Shown here piece after piece: positions 45,157 to 55,656 of a stretch of DNA of 64,000 nt (its first letter is position 1; each line of letters starts with the position of its first letter). This DNA comes from Streptomyces sp. NL15-2K. Lineage in GTDB: Bacteria > Actinomycetota > Actinomycetes > Streptomycetales > Streptomycetaceae. The position numbers were made by a program, and so were the translations under genes. The stretch lies in the NCBI RefSeq assembly GCF_030551255.1, contig NZ_CP130630.1, forward strand, positions 8,617,001 to 8,681,000, in the 5' to 3' direction. The notes beneath the pieces are model-generated. The model searched no databases. It was not told the origin of the DNA and was given only the letters and a program-made list of their open reading frames with translations.

Positions 45157-45915
45157 ATGCCCTACGACCCGTCAGCCTTTCCGCCTTTCGCCGTCACCGT
45201 GGACCTGGTCGTGCTGACCGTGCGCCGTCATGCCTTGTGCGCGCTGGCGGTGCGCAGGGGCGAGCCGCCGTTCCAGGGGCGCTGGGCGCTGCCCGGCGGC
45301 TTCGTACGGGCCGACGAGGATCTGGCGCAGGCCGCGGCGCGCGAACTGGCCGAGGAGACCGGGCTGCGCGCCCACGACCCGTCCGTCCCCGCTCAGGACA
45401 ACGGTGCCCACCTGGAACAGCTCGCCACGTATGGCGACCCCAAGCGCGACCCCCGGATGCGGGTGGTCAGCGTCGCCCACCTCGCTCTCGCACCCGACCT
45501 GCCCGCTCCCCGGGCGGGCGGCGACGCCAGCAACGCGCGCTGGGCGCCCGTGGAGGAGCTGTTGCAGCAGGGCGGTTACGGCCGCGACGGCGAACCAGTC
45601 GCCCCGCTCGCCTTCGATCACGCTCAGATCCTGGCGGACGGCGTGGAGCGCGCCCGATCCAAGATCGAGTACTCGTCGCTGGCCACGGCGTTCTGCCCGC
45701 CCGAGTTCACCGTCGGCGAGCTGCGCCGTGTCTACGAGGCGGTATGGGGCGTGGCGCTCGACCCGCGCAACTTCCACCGGAAGGTGACGGGCACCCCGGG
45801 CTTCCTGGTGCCGACCGGCGGTACGACCACCCGCCAGGGCGGCCGCCCGGCCCAGCTCTTCCGCGCCGGCGGAGCCACCCTGCTCAACCCGCCGATGCTG
45901 CGCCCCGAGGTGTGA
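45157..45915 (+). CDS. NUDIX hydrolase / NrtR-type transcriptional regulator
   Basis: The protein is 252 aa from ATG 45157 (MPYDPSAFPPFAVTVDLVVL); the GTG at 45067 is disfavoured because the promoter-like element lies between them. The NUDIX box is complete: GFVRADEDLAQAAARE-L-AEETGL fits G-x5-E-x7-REU-x-EE-x-GU. A C-terminal winged helix (EFTVGELRRVYEAVWG, NFHRKVTGTPGFL) is as in NrtR, which senses ADP-ribose and represses NAD or sugar genes. The intact NUDIX box suggests it may also hydrolyse its ligand. A regulated NAD operon is not adjacent; the ABC gene starts 160 bp downstream. Confidence 0.88.
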   Translation: MPYDPSAFPPFAVTVDLVVLTVRRHALCALAVRRGEPPFQGRWALPGGFVRADEDLAQAAARELAEETGLRAHDPSVPAQDNGAHLEQLATYGDPKRDPRMRVVSVAHLALAPDLPAPRAGGDASNARWAPVEELLQQGGYGRDGEPVAPLAFDHAQILADGVERARSKIEYSSLATAFCPPEFTVGELRRVYEAVWGVALDPRNFHRKVTGTPGFLVPTGGTTTRQGGRPAQLFRAGGATLLNPPMLRPEV

Positions 45916-46052
45916 CACGGGAGAACGCGCGAGGTTCCCGAACGACTCGCGACCGAACCGCGCACCGCCCCGTGGTCCGAACGAAGAACAGGAGTCCGAC
46001 CGCACCGCCGGATTGCTGCGATGCGAGCCTTGTGATACCGGAAAAATAGGAC

Positions 46053-46064
46053 ATAGCACGCTAT
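46053..46064. promoter_or_regulatory. Palindrome in the ABC-fusion promoter
   Basis: ATAGC-AC-GCTAT, a perfect inverted repeat, lies 11-22 bp before GTG 46075 in an unusually AT-rich stretch. CTATCT at 46061-46066 could be a -10 giving a leaderless transcript. Confidence 0.4.
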
Positions 46065-46074
46065 CTTGCTGTGG

Positions 46075-47988
46075 GTGATCCAGGCCTTCGGACTGACCAG
46101 CAACTCCCGCAAGGATCTTCCGCCCGCCGTCGACGACGTGTCCTTCGAGGCACACGCGGGCCGTGTCACCGTGCTCCTCGGAGCGCAGGGCGCGGGAAAG
46201 ACGACGGCACTGAGGCTGATGCTCGAACTCCAACAGGGCCGTGGCATCACGTACTTCAGAGGCCGCCCCCTGCACCGCATCGCGTACCCCTCGCGAGAGG
46301 TCGGCGTGCTCCTGGGTGACGTGCCGGGACATCCCGACCGCACCGTCCGCGGCCATCTGCGCATGCTGTGCGCCGCGGCAGGTGTCCCGGTCCGGCGTGC
46401 CGACGAGATCCTGGAGGTGGTCGGCCTCGTCAGCCTGCGCGACGAACGCCTCGCCACTTTGTCGCGCGGCATGGATCGCCGTCTCGGTCTGGGCTGCGCC
46501 CTGCTGCCGGATCCGCACACGCTGGTGCTCGACGATCCCGCCGACGGGCTGTCCGCACGCGAAAGCCAGTGGCTGTACGGCATGCTGCGGGCGCACTCGG
46601 ACCAGGGCGGCACGGTCCTGTTCACCACAACCGACGCCAAGGAGGCCGCACGAGCCGCCGACCGGGTGGTCACGCTGGACAAGGGCAGACTCGTCGCCGA
46701 CCAGGAAGTCGGGGAGTTCGCCCGCACCCGGCTGCGCCCCCGCGTCGCCGTCCGCAGCCCGCACGCGGCCCGCCTCGCGGCCCTGCTCGCCAAGGAGGCT
46801 CGCACCACCAGGCGCTCCGTCGAAGTCGTACGGGAGGGCGGCAACCGCCTGTCCGTGTACGGCAGTACATGTGCCGCTGTCGGCGAGACGGCCTTCCGGC
46901 ACGGCATCCTCGTCCACCAACTCGCCGACGAGATCGGAGACATGGGGCCGGTTGCGGAGCCCCTCTCTCCGGACGCGGCAGACATGGCAGACATGGCAGA
47001 CATGGCGGACACGGCAGACACGGCAGGCGCACGCCAAGGGGCGCAGTCCGGCGACACGGAGCGGGAAGCCGCCCCGTCGCAGGCGGCCGGTGAAGCGGGC
47101 ACGCCCACGGGTACGAGCGAGGGGGACGCTCATGCCCAGCGGCGCGCCCGCTCCTCCGAAAACCTCGAGACCGCCGATCCCCTCTCCCCCCTCCCGCCGC
47201 CGATTTCCGTCCGCTCCGCGCCCAGCCCCCTGCGTCCGCTGCGCTACGAACTGCGTCGCGCCGCCGGAATCGGCACCGGTTTCCTCACCGGCGCGGCCGT
47301 CCTCGTCACCTCCGCCCTCACCGCCGTACTACTGGCCGCTTTCGGACACACCTCGCAGCCGCGTCTGCTGGCCGCGTGGCCGCGTGAGCTTCCGCTGCCG
47401 CCCGCGGCGCTCGGCGCGGGACTGCTCGGGGCGCTGGCCTTCGGAGACGAGTTCCGCCACCCCGCCCTGGCGGCGGACCGCGGCACGGTGCCCCGTCGGC
47501 TGGGGCTGCTTGCCGCGAAACTCGTCGTCGCCGCGGCCACCGCGCTGTTGCTGGCCGTCCTCACGGTGGGCTGCGACGCCGAAGTGCTCTATCTCGTCTA
47601 CGGACGGGAGCTCACGGAGGTTCCCGCCGACTGGTTGTCGCTGAGTGCCAGTTGGACCGGGCTCGTGGTCGGGTGCGCCTGGGCGGGTGTGCTGGCCGCG
47701 GGCGTCTTCCGGTCCACCACGGCCGGGCTGGCGGCGGTGGTCGCCGTACCGATCCTCGTCGTCCCCCTCGTACAAAAGGTCTTGGAGGGTCCGTCCGTGC
47801 GGACGGCGGCCGGATTTCCCGCGCGGCTGCGCGAGGTGTTCCTGCTGCAGTGGCCCTTCGGCGGAGAGCGTTATCTGTCCGCCGTGGCACGTGTGATCGC
47901 CCAACCTGTGGGCAGCGCGCTGGCGTTGTCGCTCACCGCCCTGCTCAGCGCATACCTGCTCACGACCCTGCGCAGCAGGGTCCGATGA
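46075..47988 (+). CDS. ABC transporter ATPase-permease fusion
   Basis: The protein is 637 aa from GTG 46075 (VIQAFGLTSN). The N-terminal ABC ATPase has Walker A GAQGAGKTTA, a degenerate signature LSRGMDRRLGLG and Walker B-like TLVLDDPADGL, in which the usual Glu after Asp is replaced by Pro-Ala. A linker carries five ADM/ADT repeats. The C-terminal part has about six membrane helices (GTGFLTGAAVLVTSALTAVL, PAALGAGLLGALAFGDEFRH, LGLLAAKLVVAAATALLLAV). This matches ABC-2 type export half-systems. The missing Walker B Glu suggests weak or absent hydrolysis. Convergent or co-directional partners are absent; the substrate is unknown. Confidence 0.82.
   Translation: MIQAFGLTSNSRKDLPPAVDDVSFEAHAGRVTVLLGAQGAGKTTALRLMLELQQGRGITYFRGRPLHRIAYPSREVGVLLGDVPGHPDRTVRGHLRMLCAAAGVPVRRADEILEVVGLVSLRDERLATLSRGMDRRLGLGCALLPDPHTLVLDDPADGLSARESQWLYGMLRAHSDQGGTVLFTTTDAKEAARAADRVVTLDKGRLVADQEVGEFARTRLRPRVAVRSPHAARLAALLAKEARTTRRSVEVVREGGNRLSVYGSTCAAVGETAFRHGILVHQLADEIGDMGPVAEPLSPDAADMADMADMADTADTAGARQGAQSGDTEREAAPSQAAGEAGTPTGTSEGDAHAQRRARSSENLETADPLSPLPPPISVRSAPSPLRPLRYELRRAAGIGTGFLTGAAVLVTSALTAVLLAAFGHTSQPRLLAAWPRELPLPPAALGAGLLGALAFGDEFRHPALAADRGTVPRRLGLLAAKLVVAAATALLLAVLTVGCDAEVLYLVYGRELTEVPADWLSLSASWTGLVVGCAWAGVLAAGVFRSTTAGLAAVVAVPILVVPLVQKVLEGPSVRTAAGFPARLREVFLLQWPFGGERYLSAVARVIAQPVGSALALSLTALLSAYLLTTLRSRVR
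46978..47022. repeat. Five 9-nt repeats inside the ABC fusion gene
   Basis: Three exact GCAGACATG units are followed by two variants (GCGGACACG, GCAGACACG), encoding ADMADMADMADTADT in the linker between ATPase and membrane part. Confidence 0.95.
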
Positions 47989-48115
47989 CGACCGCCCGCA
48001 CCCTTCCGTTCCTGCCCTGCGCACAACTTCCCGAGGAGAGCCCATTTCTTTCCGATAAGGCGTCAATTGCTACGGGGTGAGCGATCACCCTTTCGTGTGC
48101 TTTTCACCAAAGACC

Positions 48116-48143
48116 TCAAGGGAGTTGGAGACCGCGCCGACAA
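48116..48143 (+). promoter_or_regulatory. Candidate sigma-WhiG promoter of whiH
   Basis: TCAAG (48116-48120), a 15-nt spacer and GCCGACAA (48136-48143) resemble the WhiG/FliA consensus TAAA...GCCGATAA (7 of 8 in the -10). whiH is known to need WhiG in S. coelicolor. The predicted start lies at about 48150, almost on GTG 48151. Confidence 0.65.
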
Positions 48144-48150
48144 AGGATCC

Positions 48151-49038
48151 GTGACTACCCTTGCGCACACCATGATGACCGCCGCCCGTTCCGCAGACTC
48201 CGGCCTCGCCGGCCCGGGCGAACTCGACCGCTACCCCTACGCCGAGGCGCCGGCCGCCGACCGCGTCGGAGCCCCTGCCTGGGAGGGCGCGGACCCGGAG
48301 CTGGGCCGCGTGGGCCGACGCGCCGCCGGAAGTCGCGGACGCGGGCTGCACGGCCAACTCGTCCAGCAGCTGGGCCAGATGATCGTCTCCGGTGACCTGG
48401 GCGCCGACCGGCCGCTGGTGCCCGAGGAGATCGGCCAGCGTTTCGAGGTCTCCCGCACCGTCGTCCGTGAATCGCTCCGCGTCCTGGAGGCCAAGGGCCT
48501 GGTCAGCGCCCGCCCGAACGTTGGAACGCGCGTGCGCCCCGTCAGCGACTGGAACCTCCTCGACCCGGACATCATCGAGTGGCGGGCCTTCGGGCCGCAG
48601 CGCGACGACCAGCGCCGGGAACTTAGCGAGCTGCGCTGGACGATCGAGCCACTCGCGGCCCGCCTCGCCGCCGGGCACGGGCGCGGGGACGTCCAGCAGC
48701 GGCTCGCCGACATGGTCGGGATCATGGGCCACGCCATGGGGCAGGGCGACGCGCTCACTTTCTCCCGCGCCGACGCCGAGTTCCACTCCCTGCTCATCCA
48801 GGTCGCGGGCAACCGCATGCTGGAGCACCTCTCCGGGATCGTCTCGGCCGCGCTCCACGTCTCCGGCGGCCCGGTCACCGGCTGTGACCGGCCGAACGAG
48901 ACGTCGCTGGCCCACCACGGGCGGATCGTCGACGCCCTCGCCGCCGGCGACGGCGCGGCGGCCGAGGCGGCCATGCGCCAGCTGCTCACGGTCCATCCCG
49001 AGGTGGAGCGCGGGGTGCCCGCGCCGCGCGAGCACTGA
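48151..49038 (+). CDS. whiH: Sporulation regulator WhiH (GntR family)
   Basis: WhiH is a FadR-subfamily GntR regulator needed for septation of aerial hyphae. The protein is 295 aa from GTG 48151 (VTTLAHTMMTAARSADSG); ATG 48172 is an alternative. The winged helix is LHGQLVQQLGQMIVSGDL, VPEEIGQRFEVSRTVVRES and VLEAKGLVSARPNVGTRV; the FCD-type ligand domain has DPDIIEWRAF, ADAEFHSLLIQVAGN and HHGRIVDALAAGD. A WhiG-type promoter precedes it, and hrdB follows on the same strand, as in S. coelicolor. Confidence 0.95.
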   Translation: MTTLAHTMMTAARSADSGLAGPGELDRYPYAEAPAADRVGAPAWEGADPELGRVGRRAAGSRGRGLHGQLVQQLGQMIVSGDLGADRPLVPEEIGQRFEVSRTVVRESLRVLEAKGLVSARPNVGTRVRPVSDWNLLDPDIIEWRAFGPQRDDQRRELSELRWTIEPLAARLAAGHGRGDVQQRLADMVGIMGHAMGQGDALTFSRADAEFHSLLIQVAGNRMLEHLSGIVSAALHVSGGPVTGCDRPNETSLAHHGRIVDALAAGDGAAAEAAMRQLLTVHPEVERGVPAPREH

Positions 49039-49113
49039 CCGCGTTCCGCGGGCGGCGCGGCCGAGGATGCTTTCCCCCTCCTGAGGCATCGCTCGGCCGG
49101 CGAACCGCCTCCC

Positions 49114-49155
49114 GTCGGACCCCGCAGGATCCTCGGAGATCCTGCGGGGTCCGAC
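49114..49155 (+). terminator. Perfect 18-bp terminator after whiH
   Basis: An 18-bp perfect stem (49114-49131 with 49138-49155) closes on the 6-nt loop CTCGGA, 75 bp after the whiH stop. Confidence 0.92.
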
Positions 49156-49325
49156 GGCACAATGAGGCGGTGACCCCACAGGAGTGCCCAGGATGGGACG
49201 ACAGCTGACCCCTTGTGTCCACCTCTGGTCGCTTTTGATCTCATACGGGGTGTGACTCGGGCCACGCAGATTGGGCGTAACGCTCGCGGGAGCAGCGCGA
49301 TGACCTAAGAGGTGACAGCCGCGGA

Positions 49326-49352
49326 GGGAATACGGACGCCATGAAAGGCGCT
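49326..49352 (+). promoter_or_regulatory. Candidate sigma-R-type second promoter of hrdB
   Basis: GGGAAT, 18 nt, then GCT resembles the SigR consensus GGGAAT-N18-GTT (one mismatch in the -10). S. coelicolor hrdB has a SigR-dependent p2 promoter, and this lies about 115-140 bp before GTG 49467. Confidence 0.4.
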
Positions 49353-49466
49353 GTGCATCTTCCCGGCCCCCGCCCGCGCCGTCGGCCCATCCCCAGGCCG
49401 GTGGTCGGCTCCTGTCCGCCGTGGACGGGGCCGGAAGCCGTTTTCCAACGTTCCGAGAGGTTGTTC

Positions 49467-51005
49467 GTGTCGGCCAGCACATCCCGTACGCTCCCGCCGG
49501 AGATCGCCGAGTCCGTCTCTGTCATGGCGCTCATTGAGCGGGGAAAGGCTGAGGGGCAGATCGCCGGCGATGACGTGCGTCGGGCCTTCGAAGCTGACCA
49601 GATTCCGGCCACTCAGTGGAAGAACGTACTGCGCAGCCTCAACCAGATCCTCGAGGAAGAGGGTGTGACGCTGATGGTCAGTGCCGCGGAGCCCAAGCGC
49701 ACCCGAAAGAGCGTCGCAGCGAAGAGTCCGGCCAAGCGCACCGCCACCAAGACGGTCGCGGCGAAGACGGTGACCACCAAGAACGCCACCGCCACCGCCG
49801 CTCCGGCGGCGCCCGCCGCCGAGCCCGCCGTCGAGGACGAGGCGCCCGCCAAGAAGGCCGCCGCCAAGAAGCCGACCGCCAAGAAGGCGGCCGCGAAGAA
49901 GACCGTCGCCGCCAAGAAGACGGCGGCAGCGGCCAAGAAGACGACCGGCAAGAAGGACGACGCCGAGCTGGTCGAGGAAGAGGTCATCGAGGAGGCCAAG
50001 CCCGGCGAGGAGCCCGAGGGCACCGAGAGCGCCGGTTTCGTGCTCTCCGACGACGACGAGGACGACGCGCCCGCCCAGCAGGTCGCCGCCGCCGGTGCCA
50101 CCGCCGACCCGGTCAAGGACTACCTCAAGCAGATCGGCAAGGTCCCCCTGCTCAACGCCGAGCAGGAGGTCGAGCTCGCCAAGCGCATCGAGGCAGGTCT
50201 GTTCGCCGAGGACAAGCTGGCCAACGCCGACAAGCTGGCGCCGAAGCTCAAGCGCGAGCTGGAGATCATCGCCGAGGACGGCCGCCGCGCCAAGAACCAC
50301 CTCCTGGAGGCCAACCTCCGCCTGGTGGTCTCCCTGGCCAAGCGCTACACCGGCCGCGGCATGCTGTTCCTGGACCTCATCCAGGAGGGCAACCTCGGTC
50401 TGATCCGCGCGGTCGAGAAGTTCGACTACACCAAGGGCTACAAGTTCTCCACGTACGCGACCTGGTGGATCCGTCAGGCGATCACCCGCGCGATGGCCGA
50501 CCAGGCCCGCACCATCCGTATCCCGGTGCACATGGTCGAGGTCATCAACAAGCTCGCGCGCGTGCAGCGCCAGATGCTCCAGGACCTGGGCCGCGAGCCC
50601 ACCCCGGAGGAGCTGGCCAAGGAACTCGACATGACCCCGGAGAAGGTCATCGAGGTCCAGAAGTACGGCCGTGAGCCGATCTCGCTGCACACCCCGCTCG
50701 GCGAGGACGGCGACAGCGAGTTCGGTGACCTCATCGAGGACTCCGAGGCCGTGGTCCCGGCCGACGCCGTCAGCTTCACGCTCCTCCAGGAGCAGCTGCA
50801 CTCCGTCCTCGACACCCTGTCCGAGCGCGAGGCGGGCGTCGTCTCCATGCGCTTCGGTCTCACCGACGGTCAGCCGAAGACCCTCGACGAGATCGGCAAG
50901 GTGTACGGCGTCACGCGTGAGCGCATCCGCCAGATCGAGTCCAAGACCATGTCGAAGCTGCGCCACCCGTCGCGTTCGCAGGTGCTGCGCGACTACCTCG
51001 ACTAG
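49467..51005 (+). CDS. hrdB: Principal sigma factor HrdB (sigma-70 group 1)
   Basis: HrdB directs housekeeping transcription. The protein is 512 aa from GTG 49467 ([17 protein letters not shown]), preceded by GAGAGG; the upstream start at 49341 lies over promoter DNA. Region 1.1-like sequence is followed by a Lys/Ala-rich segment ([16 protein letters not shown]) of about 70 residues and an acidic stretch. Then come region 1.2-2 ([57 protein letters not shown]), region 3 and region 4.2 ([20 protein letters not shown]). Length and order match the Streptomyces HrdB family. Confidence 0.98.
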   Translation: MSASTSRTLPPEIAESVSVMALIERGKAEGQIAGDDVRRAFEADQIPATQWKNVLRSLNQILEEEGVTLMVSAAEPKRTRKSVAAKSPAKRTATKTVAAKTVTTKNATATAAPAAPAAEPAVEDEAPAKKAAAKKPTAKKAAAKKTVAAKKTAAAAKKTTGKKDDAELVEEEVIEEAKPGEEPEGTESAGFVLSDDDEDDAPAQQVAAAGATADPVKDYLKQIGKVPLLNAEQEVELAKRIEAGLFAEDKLANADKLAPKLKRELEIIAEDGRRAKNHLLEANLRLVVSLAKRYTGRGMLFLDLIQEGNLGLIRAVEKFDYTKGYKFSTYATWWIRQAITRAMADQARTIRIPVHMVEVINKLARVQRQMLQDLGREPTPEELAKELDMTPEKVIEVQKYGREPISLHTPLGEDGDSEFGDLIEDSEAVVPADAVSFTLLQEQLHSVLDTLSEREAGVVSMRFGLTDGQPKTLDEIGKVYGVTRERIRQIESKTMSKLRHPSRSQVLRDYLD

Positions 51006-51025
51006 GTCGCAGTCGTACGACATCG

Positions 51026-51058
51026 AAGGCCCGGGTCCCCGAGAGGGGCCCGGGCCTT
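51026..51058 (+). terminator. hrdB terminator
   Basis: AAGGCCCGGGTCCCC pairs with GGGGCCCGGGCCTT (one bulged T), 20 bp after the hrdB stop and followed by TTG. Confidence 0.9.
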
Positions 51059-51127
51059 TGTGCTGCGGGCCACGGCGCTCTGCATGACTCTGGGTGTCCG
51101 ATCATCACCCCGGAGTGAGGAGCACGC

Positions 51128-51964
51128 ATGCGTTGTCGCATTGCCCGGGTGCTGGCCCGGCCGCTGGTCCTGGCGGCCGCGGCGGCCGCAATACCCTTGG
51201 TGCCCGTTGCCCCCGCGTCCGCCGACAGCATCGTCGTGGGGGGCTTTCCCGTCGACGTGTCCGACAGTCCGTGGACGGTCGCGTTGTCCAGCCGTGACCG
51301 GTTCGGAGGTACGCGCGCGGGGCAGTTCTGCGGCGGTGTCGCGGTCGGCCGGACCACCGTGCTCACCGCGGCGCACTGCCTGGACGAGGAGGTCCTGGGA
51401 GCGCCGCCGGACACAGTCCGCGACTTCAAGGTCATCGCGGGACGCACGGACCTCCTGTCGGATCAGGGGCAGGAGATCCCCGTACGTGACATTTGGGTGA
51501 ATCCGACCTATGACGGCGTGACCAACTCAGGGGATTTCGCCGTGCTCGGCCTCGCCGAACCCGTGCCGCGGGAGTCGGTCATCGCGATGGCCACGGTCGG
51601 TGATCCGGCCTACGCGCCGGGGACGGGGGCCGTGGTGTACGGCTGGGGTGACGTCACGGGAGCCGGTGACTATGCGCGCGGTCTGCGCGGGGCGCAGGTG
51701 CACGTCCTGTCCGATGCCCCCTGCGAGGAGGCGTATCCGGGCAGCAGCGACGGCACCTACCTCTCCGACACCATGCTGTGCGCCGGGGAGGAGCAAGGCG
51801 GCCGTGATTCCTGCCAGGGGGACAGCGGGGGGCCGCTGGTCGCTCGAGGGAAGCTGATCGGGCTTGTGTCCTGGGGGAGCGGCTGCGGTCGTGCGGGCAG
51901 CCCTGGGGTCTATACGCGCGTGTCCGACGTCCTGCGGAGGCTCGGTTGGGACAGCGCGGCCTGA
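51128..51964 (+). CDS. Secreted trypsin-type serine protease
   Basis: The protein is 278 aa from ATG 51128, preceded by GAGGAG. A signal peptide (MRCRIARVLARPLVLAAAAA...PASA) is followed by a mature trypsin starting near DSIVVGG. The triad residues are visible in LTAAHCLD, GDFAVLGL and CQGDSGGPL. Six cysteines fit the S1 disulphide pattern (AAHC, CAGEE, SWGSGCGRAG). The S1-pocket Asp, six residues before the catalytic Ser (RDSCQGDSGGP), suggests trypsin-like Arg/Lys specificity. No regulator is adjacent. Confidence 0.95.
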   Translation: MRCRIARVLARPLVLAAAAAAIPLVPVAPASADSIVVGGFPVDVSDSPWTVALSSRDRFGGTRAGQFCGGVAVGRTTVLTAAHCLDEEVLGAPPDTVRDFKVIAGRTDLLSDQGQEIPVRDIWVNPTYDGVTNSGDFAVLGLAEPVPRESVIAMATVGDPAYAPGTGAVVYGWGDVTGAGDYARGLRGAQVHVLSDAPCEEAYPGSSDGTYLSDTMLCAGEEQGGRDSCQGDSGGPLVARGKLIGLVSWGSGCGRAGSPGVYTRVSDVLRRLGWDSAA

Positions 51965-52015
51965 GGGTCACATGAGGGCTCCTGGCGGAGGCTGAGGGAT
52001 TTCGCAGTCACGAGC

Positions 52016-52053
52016 AAGGGCGGCTACCCCTGGGAACAGGGGTAGCCGCCCTT
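52016..52053. terminator. Perfect bidirectional terminator
   Basis: A 16-bp perfect stem (52016-52031 with 52038-52053) closes on GGGAAC between the convergent trypsin gene and the 76-aa gene. Confidence 0.92.
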
Positions 52054-52093
52054 GGCCGGCCTGTGCCGGAGCCTGGCTCGTCGGACGCGAGTG

Positions 52094-52324
52094 TCAGCGC
52101 TCTTCTTCGGAGGCGTTCGCCGGAGCGGACGTCAGCCGCTCCGTCTCGTCCTGTATCTCAGCGGCGATCTTCTTGAGTTCCGGCTCGAACTTGCGGCCGT
52201 GGTGGGCGCAGAAGAGCAGTTCTCCGCCGCTCAGCAGGACGACGCGCAGGTATGCCTGGGCGCCGCAGCGGTCGCATCGATCAGCGGCCGTCAGCGGGCT
52301 CGCGGGGGTCAGAACAGTAGTCAC
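52094..52324 (-). CDS. Small Cys-rich conserved protein (DUF7455-like)
   Basis: The protein is 76 aa from GTG 52324, with GAAGAGG upstream. It carries CDRCGAQAYLRVVL and LLFCAHHG, a C-x2-C plus C-x2-H arrangement that probably binds zinc, and a charged C-terminal helix (FEPELKKIAAEIQDETERL). It is conserved next to hrdB and the ParE-like gene in Streptomyces, as I recall. The function is unknown. Confidence 0.85.
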   Translation of the reverse strand: MTTVLTPASPLTAADRCDRCGAQAYLRVVLLSGGELLFCAHHGRKFEPELKKIAAEIQDETERLTSAPANASEEER

Positions 52325-52767
52325 GTCGCCTCTTCTCTAGCTCGACGAGCTGTCGTACCAGGGTCAACATCCAACCAGCCCGAAAACGTTCCCGCTCGTG
52401 GCTTTTCCTGGAAAAAATCTCTCCGAGGCGGCTGTCTGCTGCCGGTTGGCGGCGAATGTGCCGTATTGCGTGTCTGTGTGTCTTACGGGTTCGCTCTATC
52501 GGTCATTGTCATGTCCTCCCCGGCTGGCTTGCCGGTTGTTCATGAGGACGTGCCCGGAGCCTAAATGGTTCATGCCTGGAAGGGAACGTGATGTGTGCTT
52601 CACTCCATCGAGGGATCGAACACGTATGCGACCCTGGACTAGTCTGAGCGCAGACGGAGGGTGGCGTTACAACGGCTCTACCAGGCCTCGGTACCCTCTG
52701 AGCGGCAACCCAAGCCGCGCCCTTACCCATAAGGGCCCCACCTGAAATTCAGCGAGGAGCGAACCGC
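52325..52767. other. 443-bp upstream region of the ParE-like gene with an SOS-like box
   Basis: No gene is seen. TCGAACACGTATGCGA (52616-52631) matches the SOS box TCGAAC-N4-GTTCGA at 10 of 12 specified positions and overlaps the -35 region of a plausible promoter whose -10 is TAGTCT (52640-52645). Confidence 0.4.
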
Positions 52768-54891
<2,124 letters not shown>

Positions 54892-54906
54892 CTCTGCGCT
54901 GGGCTT

Positions 54907-54940
54907 GGGGGGACACGGGCCTTCGGCCGGGTTGTCCCCC
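54907..54940 (+). terminator. Terminator after parE
   Basis: GGGGGACA (54908-54915) pairs with TGTCCCCC (54933-54940), with an inner CGGGCC/GGCCGG stem and TTC loop, 16 bp after the stop. Confidence 0.8.
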
Positions 54941-55131
54941 ACCGCCCGTGCGGGGTGGGCGCGGCCGGCCCGTGAGGTGGTGTCTCCACCCTTGGGTGGA
55001 GGTCTGGCCACCTCGGGGATCCACCCGTGATCCACCCCGGCTCCGATCTCCCGACCTGCGCATTTCCGTAGCGTCGAAGGCGTCGGCAGCACTCGCTGTC
55101 GGCCTCTCCTTCTTCGCACACGGAGGCTGTG

Positions 55132-55656
55132 ATGTCCGGGCTCGTCGACGCGTTGGTGATCGTGGCCGTGATCGCCCTGGTGTTCGTCCGGCAGTTCCGC
55201 GCACGCCGGATCGACACCGAGAAGCGCTGGTGGGTCCTGCCCGCGGTCCTGGCCGTCGTGGCCTTGCGTGAGCCGGGCATGATCGACGCTCATCACCACA
55301 TGACATCGATCGTCCTGCTCGGCGCCGAGCTGTTCACCGGCCTCGCCATCGGCGCCGGCTGGGCATGGACCACCCGAATATGGGTCGAGCCCGACGGCGC
55401 CGTGTGGAGCAAGAGCACCAAGGCGAGCGGGGCCGTCTGGATCCTCGGCATCGCCCTGCGTGCCGGTCTCTTCGGGCTGGGCGCGGTGCTGGGGGTCCAC
55501 CAGGACTCCGCCGCCCTGCTGCTCGCCCTGGCGGCCACGCTGCTCATCCGCTCCGCGATCCTCGCCCGGCGGGCCCATTCCCCGCACCCGGCTGCCCAGC
55601 CCCGTGCGGCGTACGGTGACCCAATGTCCCGGCCCGCGTGGAAGGAACATCTGTGA
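55132..55656 (+). CDS. DUF1453-type membrane protein
   Basis: The protein is 174 aa. GGAGG (55122-55126) favours ATG 55132 or GTG 55129. Four or five membrane helices are seen (GLVDALVIVAVIALVF, WWVLPAVLAVVAL, MTSIVLLGAELFTGLAIGAG, AVWILGIALRAGLFGLGAVL), with a conserved-looking REPGMIDAHHH loop. The last codons overlap the start of the sensor kinase (GTGA at 55653-55656), so the two are translationally coupled; it may be an accessory of the two-component system. Confidence 0.85.
   Translation: MSGLVDALVIVAVIALVFVRQFRARRIDTEKRWWVLPAVLAVVALREPGMIDAHHHMTSIVLLGAELFTGLAIGAGWAWTTRIWVEPDGAVWSKSTKASGAVWILGIALRAGLFGLGAVLGVHQDSAALLLALAATLLIRSAILARRAHSPHPAAQPRAAYGDPMSRPAWKEHL

Noticed and set aside
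48005..48062. A second WhiG-type -10 (TCCGATAA near 48052) upstream of whiH
   Set aside because: No TAAA-like -35 lies 15-16 nt upstream, unlike the candidate at 48116-48143.
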